64,000 nt of DNA from UBA10649 sp963793105 (GCA_963793105.1 CAWBZB010000004.1:868001-932000); one strand, 5' to 3'; shown: positions 7,906-18,259, numbered from the stretch's first letter. A program made the numbers and translations. The notes: generated by a model not told the origin, from the letters alone.

Positions 7906-9462
7906 CTAGCCCGCCGTGATGCGGGTGAGCGTGTCCGCCGCCTCACCGTCACCGAGGTCGAGGTGGAGCCGGTTCACCTGGCCCGACCCTGCGGAGAACG
8001 TGACGAGGAAGTCCGTCGGCCAGTCCCCGGGCTCGATCCGGCCCACGAACGTGTCGCCCGTCCAGGGTCGCAGCGGCACGACCACGCGGTCCGGACCCAT
8101 GACCAGCTGCAGTCGCCCGCGCGAGGTACGGGCCGTGACGTCTCCGAAGTACCCGTTCGTGTAGGTGCCGACGTAGTCCGGGAAGGGTCGGGGCGCCCTG
8201 GCGTCCGCCGGTCGACTGGCGCGCGCGAGATCGGTGTTCGGCGCGTACGTCGGGGCGAAGGCCGCGGAGACGACCGGTAGCCAGTCCCGCGTGACCGCGC
8301 CGGTCTCGACGATGTCGGCGAAGGCGGCCGCGATCGCCTCAGGCAGCCCCACGAAGGCGTTGGAGAGCACGACGATGCCGAGCCGCTCCTTCGGCAGCAT
8401 GAGGTACGTCGTCCCCGCCCCGGCCGAGAAGGCACCGGAATGGGTCAGCCGTGTCTGGCCGCTCTGGTCGACGGTGACGGCCATGCCGGACCCGTACCAA
8501 CGGGGGACGAACGCGGCATCGACCACCGGGGTGGTGCGGATCTGCGCGGTCTGGGCCTTGGCGAGTGAGCGGGACGCGACGACCTGGCGCCCGCCGTACC
8601 TGCCGTGGTCCATCTCCATCTGCAGCCACCGGCTCATGTCCAGGACATTGCTGCTGACGCCTCCAGCCGGCGACTGGGCGTCAGGCATGCGGGTGTACTT
8701 CGAGACGAAGGAGCCGTCGATCGGCACATGGAGCGACGCTCGATCCGACTCCTTGACGAAGTCGGAATGGCGCGAGGAGGTCGACGCCATGCCCAGCGGG
8801 CCGTAGATGAGGTCGTCGGACAGGGAGGCCCAGTCCTTGCCCGCCGCCTCGGCGACCGCCTCGGCTCCGGCCGTGAGTCCGAAGTTCGTGTAGAGGTGTT
8901 CGGTGCGGAACGGGATCAGGGGCAGGTACTTCAGGCGCTTGAGGATCTGCTGGCGGTCATAGCCGATCCCCTCCAGCACGTCACCCGCCTGATGAGGCAG
9001 GCCGCTGGTCATGGCGTACATGTCCGCGATGGTGGCGTTGCGCGTCACGTACGGGTCGGCCAGCGTGAACCACGGGAGGTGGCTGACGACCGGATCCTTC
9101 CACCGAGCGATGCCCTTGCCGACTGCTGCCGCCACCACGGAGGCGCCGACGGACTTCGACACCGAGGCGAGCTGGAACACGGTCTCCGCCGAGACGGGCG
9201 CCCCGGTGTCCACGTCGCGGACACCGAAGCCCTTCGCGTACAGCAGATCGTCGCCGTGCACCACGGCGACGGCTGCGCCGGGGACGCCACTGCGGGCCAG
9301 CATGTCGGCGGTGATGGCGTCGAGCTGTCCGACTGCGTCGGCGATGCGAGCATCGACGTCGTCGGCCGCCTGAGGAAGGGGCGCTGCGGCCGCAGCGACT
9401 CCCGGAGCGACGATCAGGGCCACGGCCAGCGGGATCGACAGGAAGCGCGACAGGGGGGTCAT
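7906..9462 (-). CDS. Secreted serine hydrolase, beta-lactamase/penicillin-binding-like fold
   Basis: 518-residue serine hydrolase of the class C beta-lactamase / esterase EstB group. An N-terminal signal peptide (hydrophobic to about residue 26, ending in an Ala-rich cleavage region) predicts export. Catalytic motifs: S100-V-S-K103 and Y191-T-N193. A third HxG-like motif occurs around THSGAFSAGAGT. The C-terminal ~130 residues form an extra beta-rich DUF3471-like segment. Substrate unknown; esterase, D-aminopeptidase or transpeptidase-related activity are all possible. It shares a transcript with the nucleoside hydrolase by spacing, but no functional link is evident. Confidence 0.85.
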   Translation of the reverse strand: MTPLSRFLSIPLAVALIVAPGVAAAAAPLPQAADDVDARIADAVGQLDAITADMLARSGVPGAAVAVVHGDDLLYAKGFGVRDVDTGAPVSAETVFQLASVSKSVGASVVAAAVGKGIARWKDPVVSHLPWFTLADPYVTRNATIADMYAMTSGLPHQAGDVLEGIGYDRQQILKRLKYLPLIPFRTEHLYTNFGLTAGAEAVAEAAGKDWASLSDDLIYGPLGMASTSSRHSDFVKESDRASLHVPIDGSFVSKYTRMPDAQSPAGGVSSNVLDMSRWLQMEMDHGRYGGRQVVASRSLAKAQTAQIRTTPVVDAAFVPRWYGSGMAVTVDQSGQTRLTHSGAFSAGAGTTYLMLPKERLGIVVLSNAFVGLPEAIAAAFADIVETGAVTRDWLPVVSAAFAPTYAPNTDLARASRPADARAPRPFPDYVGTYTNGYFGDVTARTSRGRLQLVMGPDRVVVPLRPWTGDTFVGRIEPGDWPTDFLVTFSAGSGQVNRLHLDLGDGEAADTLTRITAG

Positions 9463-9496
9463 GGCCGCACACTAGCCCCGGCGGGAACCCTGGACC

Positions 9497-10138
9497 TCAG
9501 ACGAGGCGGCGGGCGGACGCCCATCGGGTGAGCTCGCGGCGGTCGGAGAGCTGGAGCTTGCGCAGCACGGACGACACGTGGGACTCGACGGTCTTGATCG
9601 ACAGGACCAGTTCCGCGGCGACCTCCCGATAGGTGTATCCGCGGGCGATCAGCCGCATGACCTCGCGCTCACGCGGCGTCAGCCGGTCGAGCTCCTCGTC
9701 GTCCACTGCCGGTCCGCCAGCGAAGGCGTCCAGCACGAACCCGGCCAGCCGCGGGGAGAACACCGCGTCGCCGTCCGCGATCCTCCGCACCGCCGCCAGC
9801 AGCTCGGGGCCGGTGATCGTCTTCGTGACGTAGCCGCGCGCGCCTCCTCGGACCACTCCGACGACGTCATCCGGGGCGTCGCTGACCGACAGGGCCAGGA
9901 ACCGGGTGTCCGGCACGTCCTCCACGCAGGCGTCGAGGACCGCACGGCCGTCTCCACCGGGCAGATGCACGTCGAGCAGGACGACGTCGGGTCGCGTCTC
10001 ATGGATCACCCGCACCGCCTCGGCAACGTCGCCCGCCTCGCCGACGATGTCGACCTCGTCACCGATCTCCGCCCGAACTCCGGAGCGGACCATGGCGTGA
10101 TCGTCCACGAGGACGACACGCAACCTCCGCTCGCTCAC
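9497..10138 (-). CDS. NarL/LuxR-type response regulator (envelope-stress type)
   Basis: DNA-binding response regulator, 213 residues. The receiver domain (about 1-120) has acidic residues D12/D13 and phosphoacceptor D56 in VLLDVHLPGGDG. The LuxR helix-turn-helix (about 148-205) carries LTPREREVMRLIARGYTYREVAAELVLSIKTVESH. ATG overlaps the kinase stop by four bases, so kinase and regulator are co-translated. Opposite the divergent PspC protein, the trio resembles LiaFSR/VraSR and the EsrISR system of Corynebacterium glutamicum. Confidence 0.93.
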   Translation of the reverse strand: MSERRLRVVLVDDHAMVRSGVRAEIGDEVDIVGEAGDVAEAVRVIHETRPDVVLLDVHLPGGDGRAVLDACVEDVPDTRFLALSVSDAPDDVVGVVRGGARGYVTKTITGPELLAAVRRIADGDAVFSPRLAGFVLDAFAGGPAVDDEELDRLTPREREVMRLIARGYTYREVAAELVLSIKTVESHVSSVLRKLQLSDRRELTRWASARRLV

Positions 10139-11394
10139 GACTCCTCCTCCGTCCGGCGCGGCATGCGCAACCGGATCTCGGTTCCGTCCCCGACGGTACT
10201 GATCACCCGGGCTGATCCGCCGTTGCGCTCCATGCGCCCCACAATCGACTCCCGCAGCCCATGGCGGTCGGCCGGGACGCCATCGACGTCGAAGCCCGGG
10301 CCGCGGTCACGGATGAACACCTCGACGGCGTCCTCGCCCACCTCGGCGTACACCGAGGCGGACCCGCCCCCGTGGCGCGCGGCGTTGACCATGGCCTCCC
10401 TCGTCGCCGCCAGCAGCGCGCCGACCGGTCCATCGATCGGCGCGTCGCCGACCGTGACCACGTCGAAGGTCGCCGCATAGTCCGACTCCACCTCGGCCGC
10501 GTCACGCTGCACCCGGGCGGAGAACGTGCGCGCCGGATCCCCCTCGGGGGCGTACAGCCACGATCGCAGGGCCCTCTCCTCAGCGCGGGCGAGGCGGGTG
10601 ACCTCGCGGGGCTCTCCGGCGCTGCGCTGGATCAGGGCCAGCGTCTGGAGGACCGAGTCGTGGACGTGCGCCGCCACCTCGGCCCGCTCCTCGGACCTGA
10701 TGAGCGCCGCCCTCTGCTCGGCCTGGTCGCGCCACCGCCGGTAGATCCACGGGAACGCGACGAGCGCCACGCCGCCCAGCAGGACCAGCGCCGTCGCCAG
10801 TGCCTGCAGTGCCTCCGCCGCACCCGTGCGGCTGACGAGGAAGCCGACAATCCCCAGCAGTACCAGCAAGGCCCCGACGAGGAACCGCCAGCGGCCGGCC
10901 TGCGCCGTGGACCCCGCGGTCTGCCGGGCGGCCCGGGCCGCGGTCGCCGACCACTCCGCTCGCTGGTCGTCGTCGGCCTGCTGCCACACGAGGGCGGCGC
11001 CCACGACTGCCACGACGATGGGGATGACGGCGCCGCCCACGAAGGCGACTCCTGCCGCGGACAGCAGCAGTCCGATCCCGATGACGAGCGCGGCCAGCGC
11101 CAGCAGCCGAGTCAGGTCGGCCCCCCGCGAGGCCTGCACATCAGCGGGATCACCATCGGAGGGGGCCAACGGGAGGACGGCCCAGAAGGCGGCGTACAGG
11201 ACCAGCCCGATCCCACCGGCGAAGGCCAGCACGACGAAGCCGACGCGAACCAGCCACACCGGCAGGTGCAGATTGTCCGCGAGCCCTCGGCAGACGCCCG
11301 CCACCACGCGTCCCTGGGTCGGGCGGGAGGCGCGTCGGGCCGGGGTCACGGTGCTCACTCCCCGATCATCCCCGGTCGACCCCGGATGGGGCAT
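10135..11394 (-). CDS. Sensor histidine kinase with N-terminal PspC domain
   Basis: Membrane histidine kinase, up to 419 residues. A PspC domain occupies about 25-78 (RVVAGVCRGLADNLHLPVWLVRVGF). Further hydrophobic segments follow at about 95-135 and 170-217. The HisKA_3 region has H243-V-H245-D246 in AAHVHDSVLQTLALIQR, and the C-terminal HATPase has DRGPGFDVDG and GTEIRLRMP. The start is uncertain: ATG at 11394 or GTG 36 bases downstream (VSTVTPARR), which better matches related proteins. The PspC fusion places sensing at the membrane. The downstream response regulator is its partner. Confidence 0.9.
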   Translation of the reverse strand: MPHPGSTGDDRGVSTVTPARRASRPTQGRVVAGVCRGLADNLHLPVWLVRVGFVVLAFAGGIGLVLYAAFWAVLPLAPSDGDPADVQASRGADLTRLLALAALVIGIGLLLSAAGVAFVGGAVIPIVVAVVGAALVWQQADDDQRAEWSATAARAARQTAGSTAQAGRWRFLVGALLVLLGIVGFLVSRTGAAEALQALATALVLLGGVALVAFPWIYRRWRDQAEQRAALIRSEERAEVAAHVHDSVLQTLALIQRSAGEPREVTRLARAEERALRSWLYAPEGDPARTFSARVQRDAAEVESDYAATFDVVTVGDAPIDGPVGALLAATREAMVNAARHGGGSASVYAEVGEDAVEVFIRDRGPGFDVDGVPADRHGLRESIVGRMERNGGSARVISTVGDGTEIRLRMPRRTEEES

Positions 11395-11458
11395 CAGGGA
11401 CGACCCCCGACTTCTCGTCGCAGGAGTTCAGGGTCGAATCAGGGGCGTTCCCTGATGC
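11391..11458. promoter_or_regulatory. Divergent control region with repeated TCAGGG motifs
   Basis: Between the kinase and the PspC protein the motif TCAGGG occurs at 11393-11398, 11428-11433 and 11439-11444, and inverted (CCCTGA) at 11450-11455. The outer copies form a perfect 10-bp inverted repeat, GCATCAGGGA (11391-11400) and TCCCTGATGC (11449-11458). Repeats of this kind between divergent genes fit autoregulation by the LuxR-type regulator encoded next door. Inference only. Confidence 0.5.
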
Positions 11459-11490
11459 ATCGACCCCGGGAACGGGCGCACGCTTGATAC

Positions 11491-12807
11491 ATGACAGAGA
11501 ACACCACTCCCACCCCGCCCCTTACCCCCGTGCGCCCACCGTTGCGCCGCAGCCGGACCGATCGCGTCCTCGGCGGCGTCGCCGGCGGCTTCGCCCGCTG
11601 GCTCGGCATCGACCCGACGATCGTCCGCGTCGTGCTGGTCATCCTCGCCGTCTTCGGCGGGAGCGGCCTCGTCCTCTACGCCATCGGCTGGCTCTTCATC
11701 CCCGACGAGGGCGATCCGAGCAGCGAGGCCGAGAAGCTCGCCGGTCGCTTCACCAAGCCCAGTGACGGCTCCCGCACGGCGATGATCGTCGTCGGGGTCG
11801 TCGTCGGCGTGATCCTCATCAGCCTCCTCGCCTCCGCGGCACCGTGGTACGGACCGTGGAGCTTCGGCGGTGGCTCCTTCCTGCTGCTCCTGGCCGCCGG
11901 CGGCATCGTCCTGTACCTGATGAACCGCGGCGACGGACCGGTCGGCGCGGTCGTGGCAACCGGCCCCTCGACCACTGGCGCCTCGTCGTCGCCCCACAGC
12001 GACGACCTGCCCACCATGTCGACGCAGGCTCCTGGGTCCGCCTCAGCCCCCGCCAGCGCCCCCGCTGCCGGCACGGCGCCCACCTCGCCCACCGCACTGC
12101 CCGCGGGGTTCGCGTACGGCGGAGCGGGCGGGTACCCCGGCTACGTGCCGCCCACCGCCCCGCCGCCGCCCCCGCCGGCCCCGCGTGAACGCTCCTACCT
12201 TGGCGCGGTGACGCTGAGCGTCGCGCTGCTCGTGATGGGCGTGCTCGCCTCGTTGAACGTCTCGGGCATCGCCGACATCCCGCCCGTCGTCACCCTCGCG
12301 ACTGGCCTCGGCGTGCTGGGCGTCGGCCTCCTGGTCGGCGCGTTCCTGGGCCGGGCACGCTGGCTCATCGCCATCGCGGTCCCCCTCCTGCTGATCGTCT
12401 CGCTGGTCGCGGTGTTCCCGACGAACCTGCGGCTGAACCCCGGCATCGGCGAGCGGACCTGGACCCCCGTCACCGCGGCCGAGGCGGCCGGGCCCTACCA
12501 GCTCGGCATCGGCGGAGCCGAGCTGGACCTGACGGACATGACCCTGCCCGCGGACGCAGACGCCGTGATTCCCGTTCAGGCGTCGGTCGGCGTCGGAGAA
12601 CTGCGCGTGATCGTCCCCGAGGGTGTCGAGGTCACCGTCGTCGGGACCGTCGGCCTCGGCGAGATCGATATCGAGGGCCTGCCCCGCGTGAGCGGCCAGA
12701 ACCCCGCGGTCGACACCGACATGCCCGGGTCCGTCGACCCGCTCCTGCCGACGATCGAGCTCACCGCAGATGTGTCCATCGGAAAACTGGAGGTCTCCCG
12801 TGCGTAG
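11491..12807 (+). CDS. PspC domain membrane protein with LiaF-like C-terminus
   Basis: 438-residue membrane protein. The N-terminal PspC domain (about 18-70) has TDRVLGGVAGGFARWLGIDPTIVRVV. Two membrane segments near 90-125 are followed by a Pro/Ala/Ser/Thr-rich cytosolic linker (about 150-225), then four more hydrophobic segments (about 228-310). The C-terminal ~100 residues form a beta-rich repeat (ELDLTDMTLP, ASVGVGELRVIVPEGVEVTV, GEIDIEG) like the LiaF/toastrack domain. In LiaF- and EsrI-type systems such proteins restrain the kinase. Divergent placement from the kinase and regulator supports the same role here. No clear ribosome-binding site precedes the ATG. Confidence 0.85.
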   Translation: MTENTTPTPPLTPVRPPLRRSRTDRVLGGVAGGFARWLGIDPTIVRVVLVILAVFGGSGLVLYAIGWLFIPDEGDPSSEAEKLAGRFTKPSDGSRTAMIVVGVVVGVILISLLASAAPWYGPWSFGGGSFLLLLAAGGIVLYLMNRGDGPVGAVVATGPSTTGASSSPHSDDLPTMSTQAPGSASAPASAPAAGTAPTSPTALPAGFAYGGAGGYPGYVPPTAPPPPPPAPRERSYLGAVTLSVALLVMGVLASLNVSGIADIPPVVTLATGLGVLGVGLLVGAFLGRARWLIAIAVPLLLIVSLVAVFPTNLRLNPGIGERTWTPVTAAEAAGPYQLGIGGAELDLTDMTLPADADAVIPVQASVGVGELRVIVPEGVEVTVVGTVGLGEIDIEGLPRVSGQNPAVDTDMPGSVDPLLPTIELTADVSIGKLEVSRA

Positions 12808-13018
12808 TCACCCACTCGACGTCGTCTCACTGCTCATGGGGCTGCTGTTCACCGGCTTCGCGGCCGCCTACGCCATAGGCGAGTACGCGGACGTGAGCCT
12901 GGACCCCCGGTATCTCCTGCCCGTCTTCCTCGTCGCCATCGGCGTGGCCGGCCTGGTGGGGTCGCTCGTGGCACAGCGCCGCGCCGACCGCGCCCTCGTC
13001 GAGGCGAAGAAGGAGTAG
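12800..13018 (+). CDS. Small two-helix membrane protein
   Basis: 72 residues from GTG at 12800, chosen because GGAGGT lies five bases upstream; it overlaps the PspC protein by eight bases. Two hydrophobic helices (about 7-25 and 35-58) are followed by a charged tail (RRADRALVEAKKE). No family is recognised. Operon position suggests an accessory to the PspC/LiaF-like protein. Confidence 0.75.
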   Translation: MRSHPLDVVSLLMGLLFTGFAAAYAIGEYADVSLDPRYLLPVFLVAIGVAGLVGSLVAQRRADRALVEAKKE

Positions 13019-13059
13019 GACGGACGCTCTGGCCCATCTTCCCGCCGAGGAGTGGGACT

Positions 13060-13099
13060 CGCGTTCTGGCCCGCCTGACCTCAGGCGGGTCAGAACGCG
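13060..13099. terminator. Bidirectional hairpin terminator
   Basis: Arms 13060-13078 and 13081-13099 pair over 19 positions with a single G-T wobble and a 2-base spacer (effectively a tetraloop). It separates convergent genes. The distal arm contains the stop codon of the mutase gene (13090-13092). No T tract on either side. Confidence 0.75.
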
Positions 13100-14670
13100 T
13101 CTGCGGGCACGTACTGGCCCCAGACATCGCGCAGGGCGTCCGACACCTCGCCGACCGTGGCGTGGGCGCGCAGCGCCTCCTTCATCGGGTAGAGCAGGTT
13201 GTCGGAGCCGGCCGCGGCATCGCGGATCCCCTGGAGCAGCCGCTCGACCTCCCCGGCATCACGGCCCGCGCGCAGCCGGGCCAGTCGCTCGCCCTGCTCC
13301 GCCTCGATCGCCGGGTTCACCCGCAGCGGCACGTAGTGCTCGCGGTCGTCGGTGGTGAACCGGTTCACGCCCACCACGATGCGGTCGCCGCTGTCGATCT
13401 CGAGCTGGACCTGGTAGGCCGACCGCTCGATCTCGGACTTCTGGAATCCCTGCTCGATCGCCGCGACCGCGCCGCCCATCTCATCGATCTGCTCGATGAG
13501 CCGGACGGCGGCCGCCTCGACCTCGTCCGTGAGCGACTCCACGACGTACGACCCGGCGAACGGGTCGACGGTGTCGCACACGTCCGACTCGAACGCCAGC
13601 ACCTGCTGGGTCCGCAGGGCGAGCCGGGCCGCCTTCTCCGACGGCAGCGCGATCGCCTCGTCGAACGAGTTCGTGTGCAGCGACTGCGTCCCGCCCAGGA
13701 CCGCCGCCAGCCCCTGCACGGCCACCCGGACGAGGTTGACCTCCGGCTGCTGGGCCGTGAGCTGGACGCCGGCCGTCTGCGTGTGGAAGCGGAGCATCCA
13801 CGACTTCGGGTTCTGGGCCCCGAACCGCTCCCGCATGATGCGTGCCCACATGCGTCGGGCGGCGCGGAACTTGGCCACCTCCTCGAGGAGAGTCGTCCGC
13901 GAGACGAAGAAGAAGGCCAGCCGCGGCGCGAACTCGTCGACGTCCTGCCCCGACTCCACGGCCGCCTTCACGTACTCGATGCCGTCCGCCAGCGTGAAGG
14001 CCACCTCCTGCACGGGCGTGGCCCCGGCCTCCGCCATGTGGTAGCCGGAGATCGAGATGGTGTTCCACCGCGGCATCTCGCTGCGGCAGTACGTGAAGAT
14101 GTCCGTGATCAGTCGCAACGACTGCGCGGGCGGGTAGATGTACGTTCCGCGGGCGATGTACTCCTTGAGCACGTCGTTCTGGATCGTGCCGTTCAGCTCC
14201 GTGGCCGCGACCCCCTGCTCCTCGGCGACGAGCTGGTAGAGCAGGAGCAGCACGGCCGCCGGGGCGTTGATGGTCATCGACGTCGAGACCGTGTCCAGCG
14301 GGATGCCGTCGAACAGGATCCGCATGTCGTCGATCGAGTCGATCGCCACCCCGACCTTGCCCACCTCGCCGTGCGCCAGCGGATGATCCGAGTCGTAGCC
14401 CATCTGCGTGGGCAGGTCGAAGGCCACCGAAAGGCCCGTCGTCCCGGCAGCGAGCAGCTGCTTGTATCGCTCATTGGACTCCACCGCCGTGCCGAAGCCG
14501 GCGTACTGGCGCATCGTCCACGGGCGGCCGGTGTACATCGTGGGGTACACGCCACGGGTGAACGGGTACTGCCCCGGCTCCCCCAGCTCCTCCGCCGGGT
14601 TCCAGCCGTCCAACGCATCCGGCCCGTAGACCGGGGCGAAGGGCAGTCCTGACTCGGTGACCGGGTCCAT
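13090..14670 (-). CDS. Methylmalonyl-CoA mutase-type acyl-CoA mutase, stand-alone large subunit
   Basis: Catalytic TIM-barrel subunit of a B12-dependent acyl-CoA mutase, 526 residues. The ~130-residue cobalamin-binding domain that follows in fused mutases is absent. Start ATG at 14670 has GGAGG five bases upstream; the open frame upstream of it is not coding. Residues equivalent to Propionibacterium MCM Tyr89, Arg207 and His244 are Y56 (RQYAGF), R174 (KEYIARGTY) and H211 (SGYHMAEAG), each offset by exactly 33. Isobutyryl-CoA mutase has Phe and Gln at the first two, so a carboxylated substrate such as methylmalonyl-CoA is favoured. A separate small B12 subunit must be encoded elsewhere. It is divergent from sdhCDAB, whose product consumes the succinyl-CoA-derived succinate. 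Confidence 0.88.
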   Translation of the reverse strand: MDPVTESGLPFAPVYGPDALDGWNPAEELGEPGQYPFTRGVYPTMYTGRPWTMRQYAGFGTAVESNERYKQLLAAGTTGLSVAFDLPTQMGYDSDHPLAHGEVGKVGVAIDSIDDMRILFDGIPLDTVSTSMTINAPAAVLLLLYQLVAEEQGVAATELNGTIQNDVLKEYIARGTYIYPPAQSLRLITDIFTYCRSEMPRWNTISISGYHMAEAGATPVQEVAFTLADGIEYVKAAVESGQDVDEFAPRLAFFFVSRTTLLEEVAKFRAARRMWARIMRERFGAQNPKSWMLRFHTQTAGVQLTAQQPEVNLVRVAVQGLAAVLGGTQSLHTNSFDEAIALPSEKAARLALRTQQVLAFESDVCDTVDPFAGSYVVESLTDEVEAAAVRLIEQIDEMGGAVAAIEQGFQKSEIERSAYQVQLEIDSGDRIVVGVNRFTTDDREHYVPLRVNPAIEAEQGERLARLRAGRDAGEVERLLQGIRDAAAGSDNLLYPMKEALRAHATVGEVSDALRDVWGQYVPADAF

Positions 14671-14781
14671 CTGATCCTCCGGTGCTCGTCGTGGGGTCCG
14701 GAACCATAGTGCCGCGTCACGACGCGTCCCGCGGTCACCGAGGCACTGCTGTGACCCACAACATAGGCCGGGAGAGCCAAT

Positions 14782-14795
14782 CCCGTCGCGACGGG
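14782..14795. promoter_or_regulatory. Palindrome in the mutase-sdhC divergent region
   Basis: CCCGTCGCGACGGG is a perfect 14-bp palindrome about 85 bases upstream of sdhC and 112 bases upstream of the mutase. It may be an operator for either gene. High GC makes short palindromes less informative, so support is weak. Confidence 0.3.
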
Positions 14796-14880
14796 TCCGC
14801 ATGACCTCGGTACTGTTGCCCCAGCGGACCCCCGGTACGCGATTCGACGCCTTCCGGGGGCATTTCCTAGGGAGGGTCGC

Positions 14881-15273
14881 GTGGCCATGTCGGTCGGCAC
14901 GCTGTACCGCGGCGGCGAGGGCATGTGGACGTGGGTCCTGCACCGCATCACCGGCGTGTCCGTGTTCTTCTTCCTGCTGGTGCACGTCCTGGACACCGCG
15001 CTGGTGCGGGTGTCTCCCGAGGCCTACGACCTCGTCATCGCGTCCTACAAGACGCCGATCGTCAACCTCCTCGAGGTGGGCCTGGTCGGCGCGGTCCTCT
15101 TCCACGCGCTCAACGGGCTCCGAATCATCCTGATCGACTTCTGGGCCAGGGGTCCGCGCTACCAGCGGCAGATGACCTGGGCGATCGGCGCCGTGTGGGT
15201 CGCCCTCATGCTGCCCGGAACGTTCTTCATGCTCAAGCACACCGCCGAGGCCATGTTCGGGAGCACGTCATGA
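14881..15273 (+). CDS. sdhC: Succinate dehydrogenase cytochrome b556 subunit
   Basis: Membrane anchor of complex II, 130 residues from GTG at 14881 (AGGGAGG four bases upstream; an ATG two codons later is the alternative). Three membrane helices; HRITGVSVFFFLLVHVLD and LFHALNGLRIILIDF contain the conserved His residues expected for heme ligation and quinone-site shaping. The stop overlaps the sdhD start by four bases (ATGA). It is the first gene of a compact sdhCDAB operon. Confidence 0.93.
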   Translation: MAMSVGTLYRGGEGMWTWVLHRITGVSVFFFLLVHVLDTALVRVSPEAYDLVIASYKTPIVNLLEVGLVGAVLFHALNGLRIILIDFWARGPRYQRQMTWAIGAVWVALMLPGTFFMLKHTAEAMFGSTS

Positions 15274-15692
15274 GCGCCGCCGCCCAGCCGGGTCCCCTCA
15301 GCATCCCCGCCCCCCGCACGCCCCAGCGCAACGGGCAGCGAAGCAACTTCGAGCTCTACTCGTGGCTGTTCATGCGGATCTCCGGCGTGGTGCTGGTGTT
15401 CCTCGTGCTCGGGCACCTCCTGATCATGAACATCCTCGACGGCGGCGTGCAGCGCATCAACTTCGCGTTCGTGGCCGGTCGCTGGAGCAGCCCGTTCTGG
15501 CAGGTCTGGGACCTCATGATGCTGTGGCTGGCCATGATGCACGGGACCAACGGCATGCGCGTGATCATCAACGACTACGCGGAGCGCGACCAGACGCGAT
15601 TCTGGCTGAAGATGCTGCTCTACGTGGCGGCCGTCTTCACCATCCTGCTCGGCACGCTCGTCATCTTCACCTTCGACCCGAACATCGGCTAA
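15270..15692 (+). CDS. sdhD: Succinate dehydrogenase hydrophobic membrane anchor subunit
   Basis: Second membrane anchor of complex II, 140 residues from ATG at 15270. About 30 hydrophilic N-terminal residues precede three helices: SWLFMRISGVVLVFLVLGHLLIM, VWDLMMLWLAMMHGTNGMRVIIND and the C-terminal one. It is translationally coupled to sdhC; sdhA begins 22 bases after its stop. Length and motif HGxNGxR are typical of actinobacterial SdhD. Confidence 0.92.
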   Translation: MSAAAQPGPLSIPAPRTPQRNGQRSNFELYSWLFMRISGVVLVFLVLGHLLIMNILDGGVQRINFAFVAGRWSSPFWQVWDLMMLWLAMMHGTNGMRVIINDYAERDQTRFWLKMLLYVAAVFTILLGTLVIFTFDPNIG

Positions 15693-15714
15693 CTCGCACC
15701 GGGAGACCCACTCC

Positions 15715-17468
<1,754 letters not shown>

Positions 17469-17469
<1 letters not shown>

Positions 17470-18219
17470 TGACTGCCACCGTCGAGGCCGCGCCCGCCGC
17501 CGCTCCCGTGGCGACGGACGTCACGTTCCGCGTCCGTCGCTTCCTCCCCGAGATCGACTCCGACCCGCACTGGGAGGAGTACACGGTCCCCCTCTACCCG
17601 ACCGATCGGGTACTCACCGCCCTGGAGATGATCAAGGGCGAGATCGACGGCACCCTGACCTTCCGCCGCTCGTGCGGACACGGCATCTGCGGCTCGGATG
17701 CCATGCGCATCAACGGCCGCAACCGGCTGGCGTGCAAGACCCTGGTCAAGGACCTCGACATCAGCAAGCCGATCACCGTCGAGGCGATCAAGGGCCTGCC
17801 GCTGGAGAAGGACCTCGTCGTCGACATGGAGCCGTTCTTCGCGGCCTACCGCTCCGTGCTGCCGTTCCTCATCACCGAGGGCCACGACCCGAGCCGGGAG
17901 CGGCTGCAGTCGGCCGAGGACCGGGCTCGATTCGACGACACCACCAAGTGCATCCTGTGCGCCGCGTGCACGACGTCCTGCCCGGTCTACTGGACCGACG
18001 ACCAGTACTTCGGCCCCGCGGCGATCGTCGCCGCCAACCGCTTCATCTTCGACAGCCGCGATGCCGGCGTCGGAACAGCGCCTGGAGATCCTGAACGAGC
18101 AGGAGGGCGTGTGGCGGTGCCGCACCACCTTCAACTGCACGGACGCCTGCCCCCGCGGCATCGAGGTCACCAAGGCCATCCAGGAGGTCAAGCGCGCGCT
18201 GATCTTCCGCCGCGTCTGA
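17469..18219 (+). CDS. sdhB: Succinate dehydrogenase iron-sulfur subunit (single-base frameshift)
   Basis: Electron-transfer subunit of complex II. The N-terminal 2Fe-2S domain has C69, C74 and C89 (RRSCGHGICGSDAM ... RLAC). The 4Fe-4S motif CILCAACTTSCP follows. The last third, with the second iron-sulfur motif CRTTFNCTDACPRGI and the normal end ALIFRRV, lies in the next frame. Removing one base at about 18066-18069 (GGCGTCGG read as GGC-TCG-G) gives an uninterrupted 249-residue protein of normal length: DSRDAG-SEQ-RLEIL. Without that correction the frame runs on to 18239 with nonsense residues. Because complex II is central to metabolism and the rest is intact, a sequencing error is more likely than a mutation. 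Confidence 0.93.
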
Positions 18220-18259
18220 GCGGGGGGACGCGTCCCTGAGCGCACGCCCCCCGTCCCTT

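Noticed and set aside
11461..11491. Leaderless promoter for the PspC protein
   Set aside because: No -10 element at the right distance from the ATG; the absence of a ribosome-binding site alone is not enough.
13162..14652. 496-codon plus-strand frame
   Set aside because: Antisense of the mutase gene; composition is typical of a high-GC mirror frame.
13090..14670. Identification as isobutyryl-CoA mutase large subunit
   Set aside because: The Tyr and Arg that bind the methylmalonyl carboxylate are conserved, whereas IcmA has Phe and Gln.
18050..18090. Programmed frameshifting in sdhB
   Set aside because: No slippery heptamer or downstream pseudoknot was seen; similar one-base insertions occur in unrelated genes across the window.
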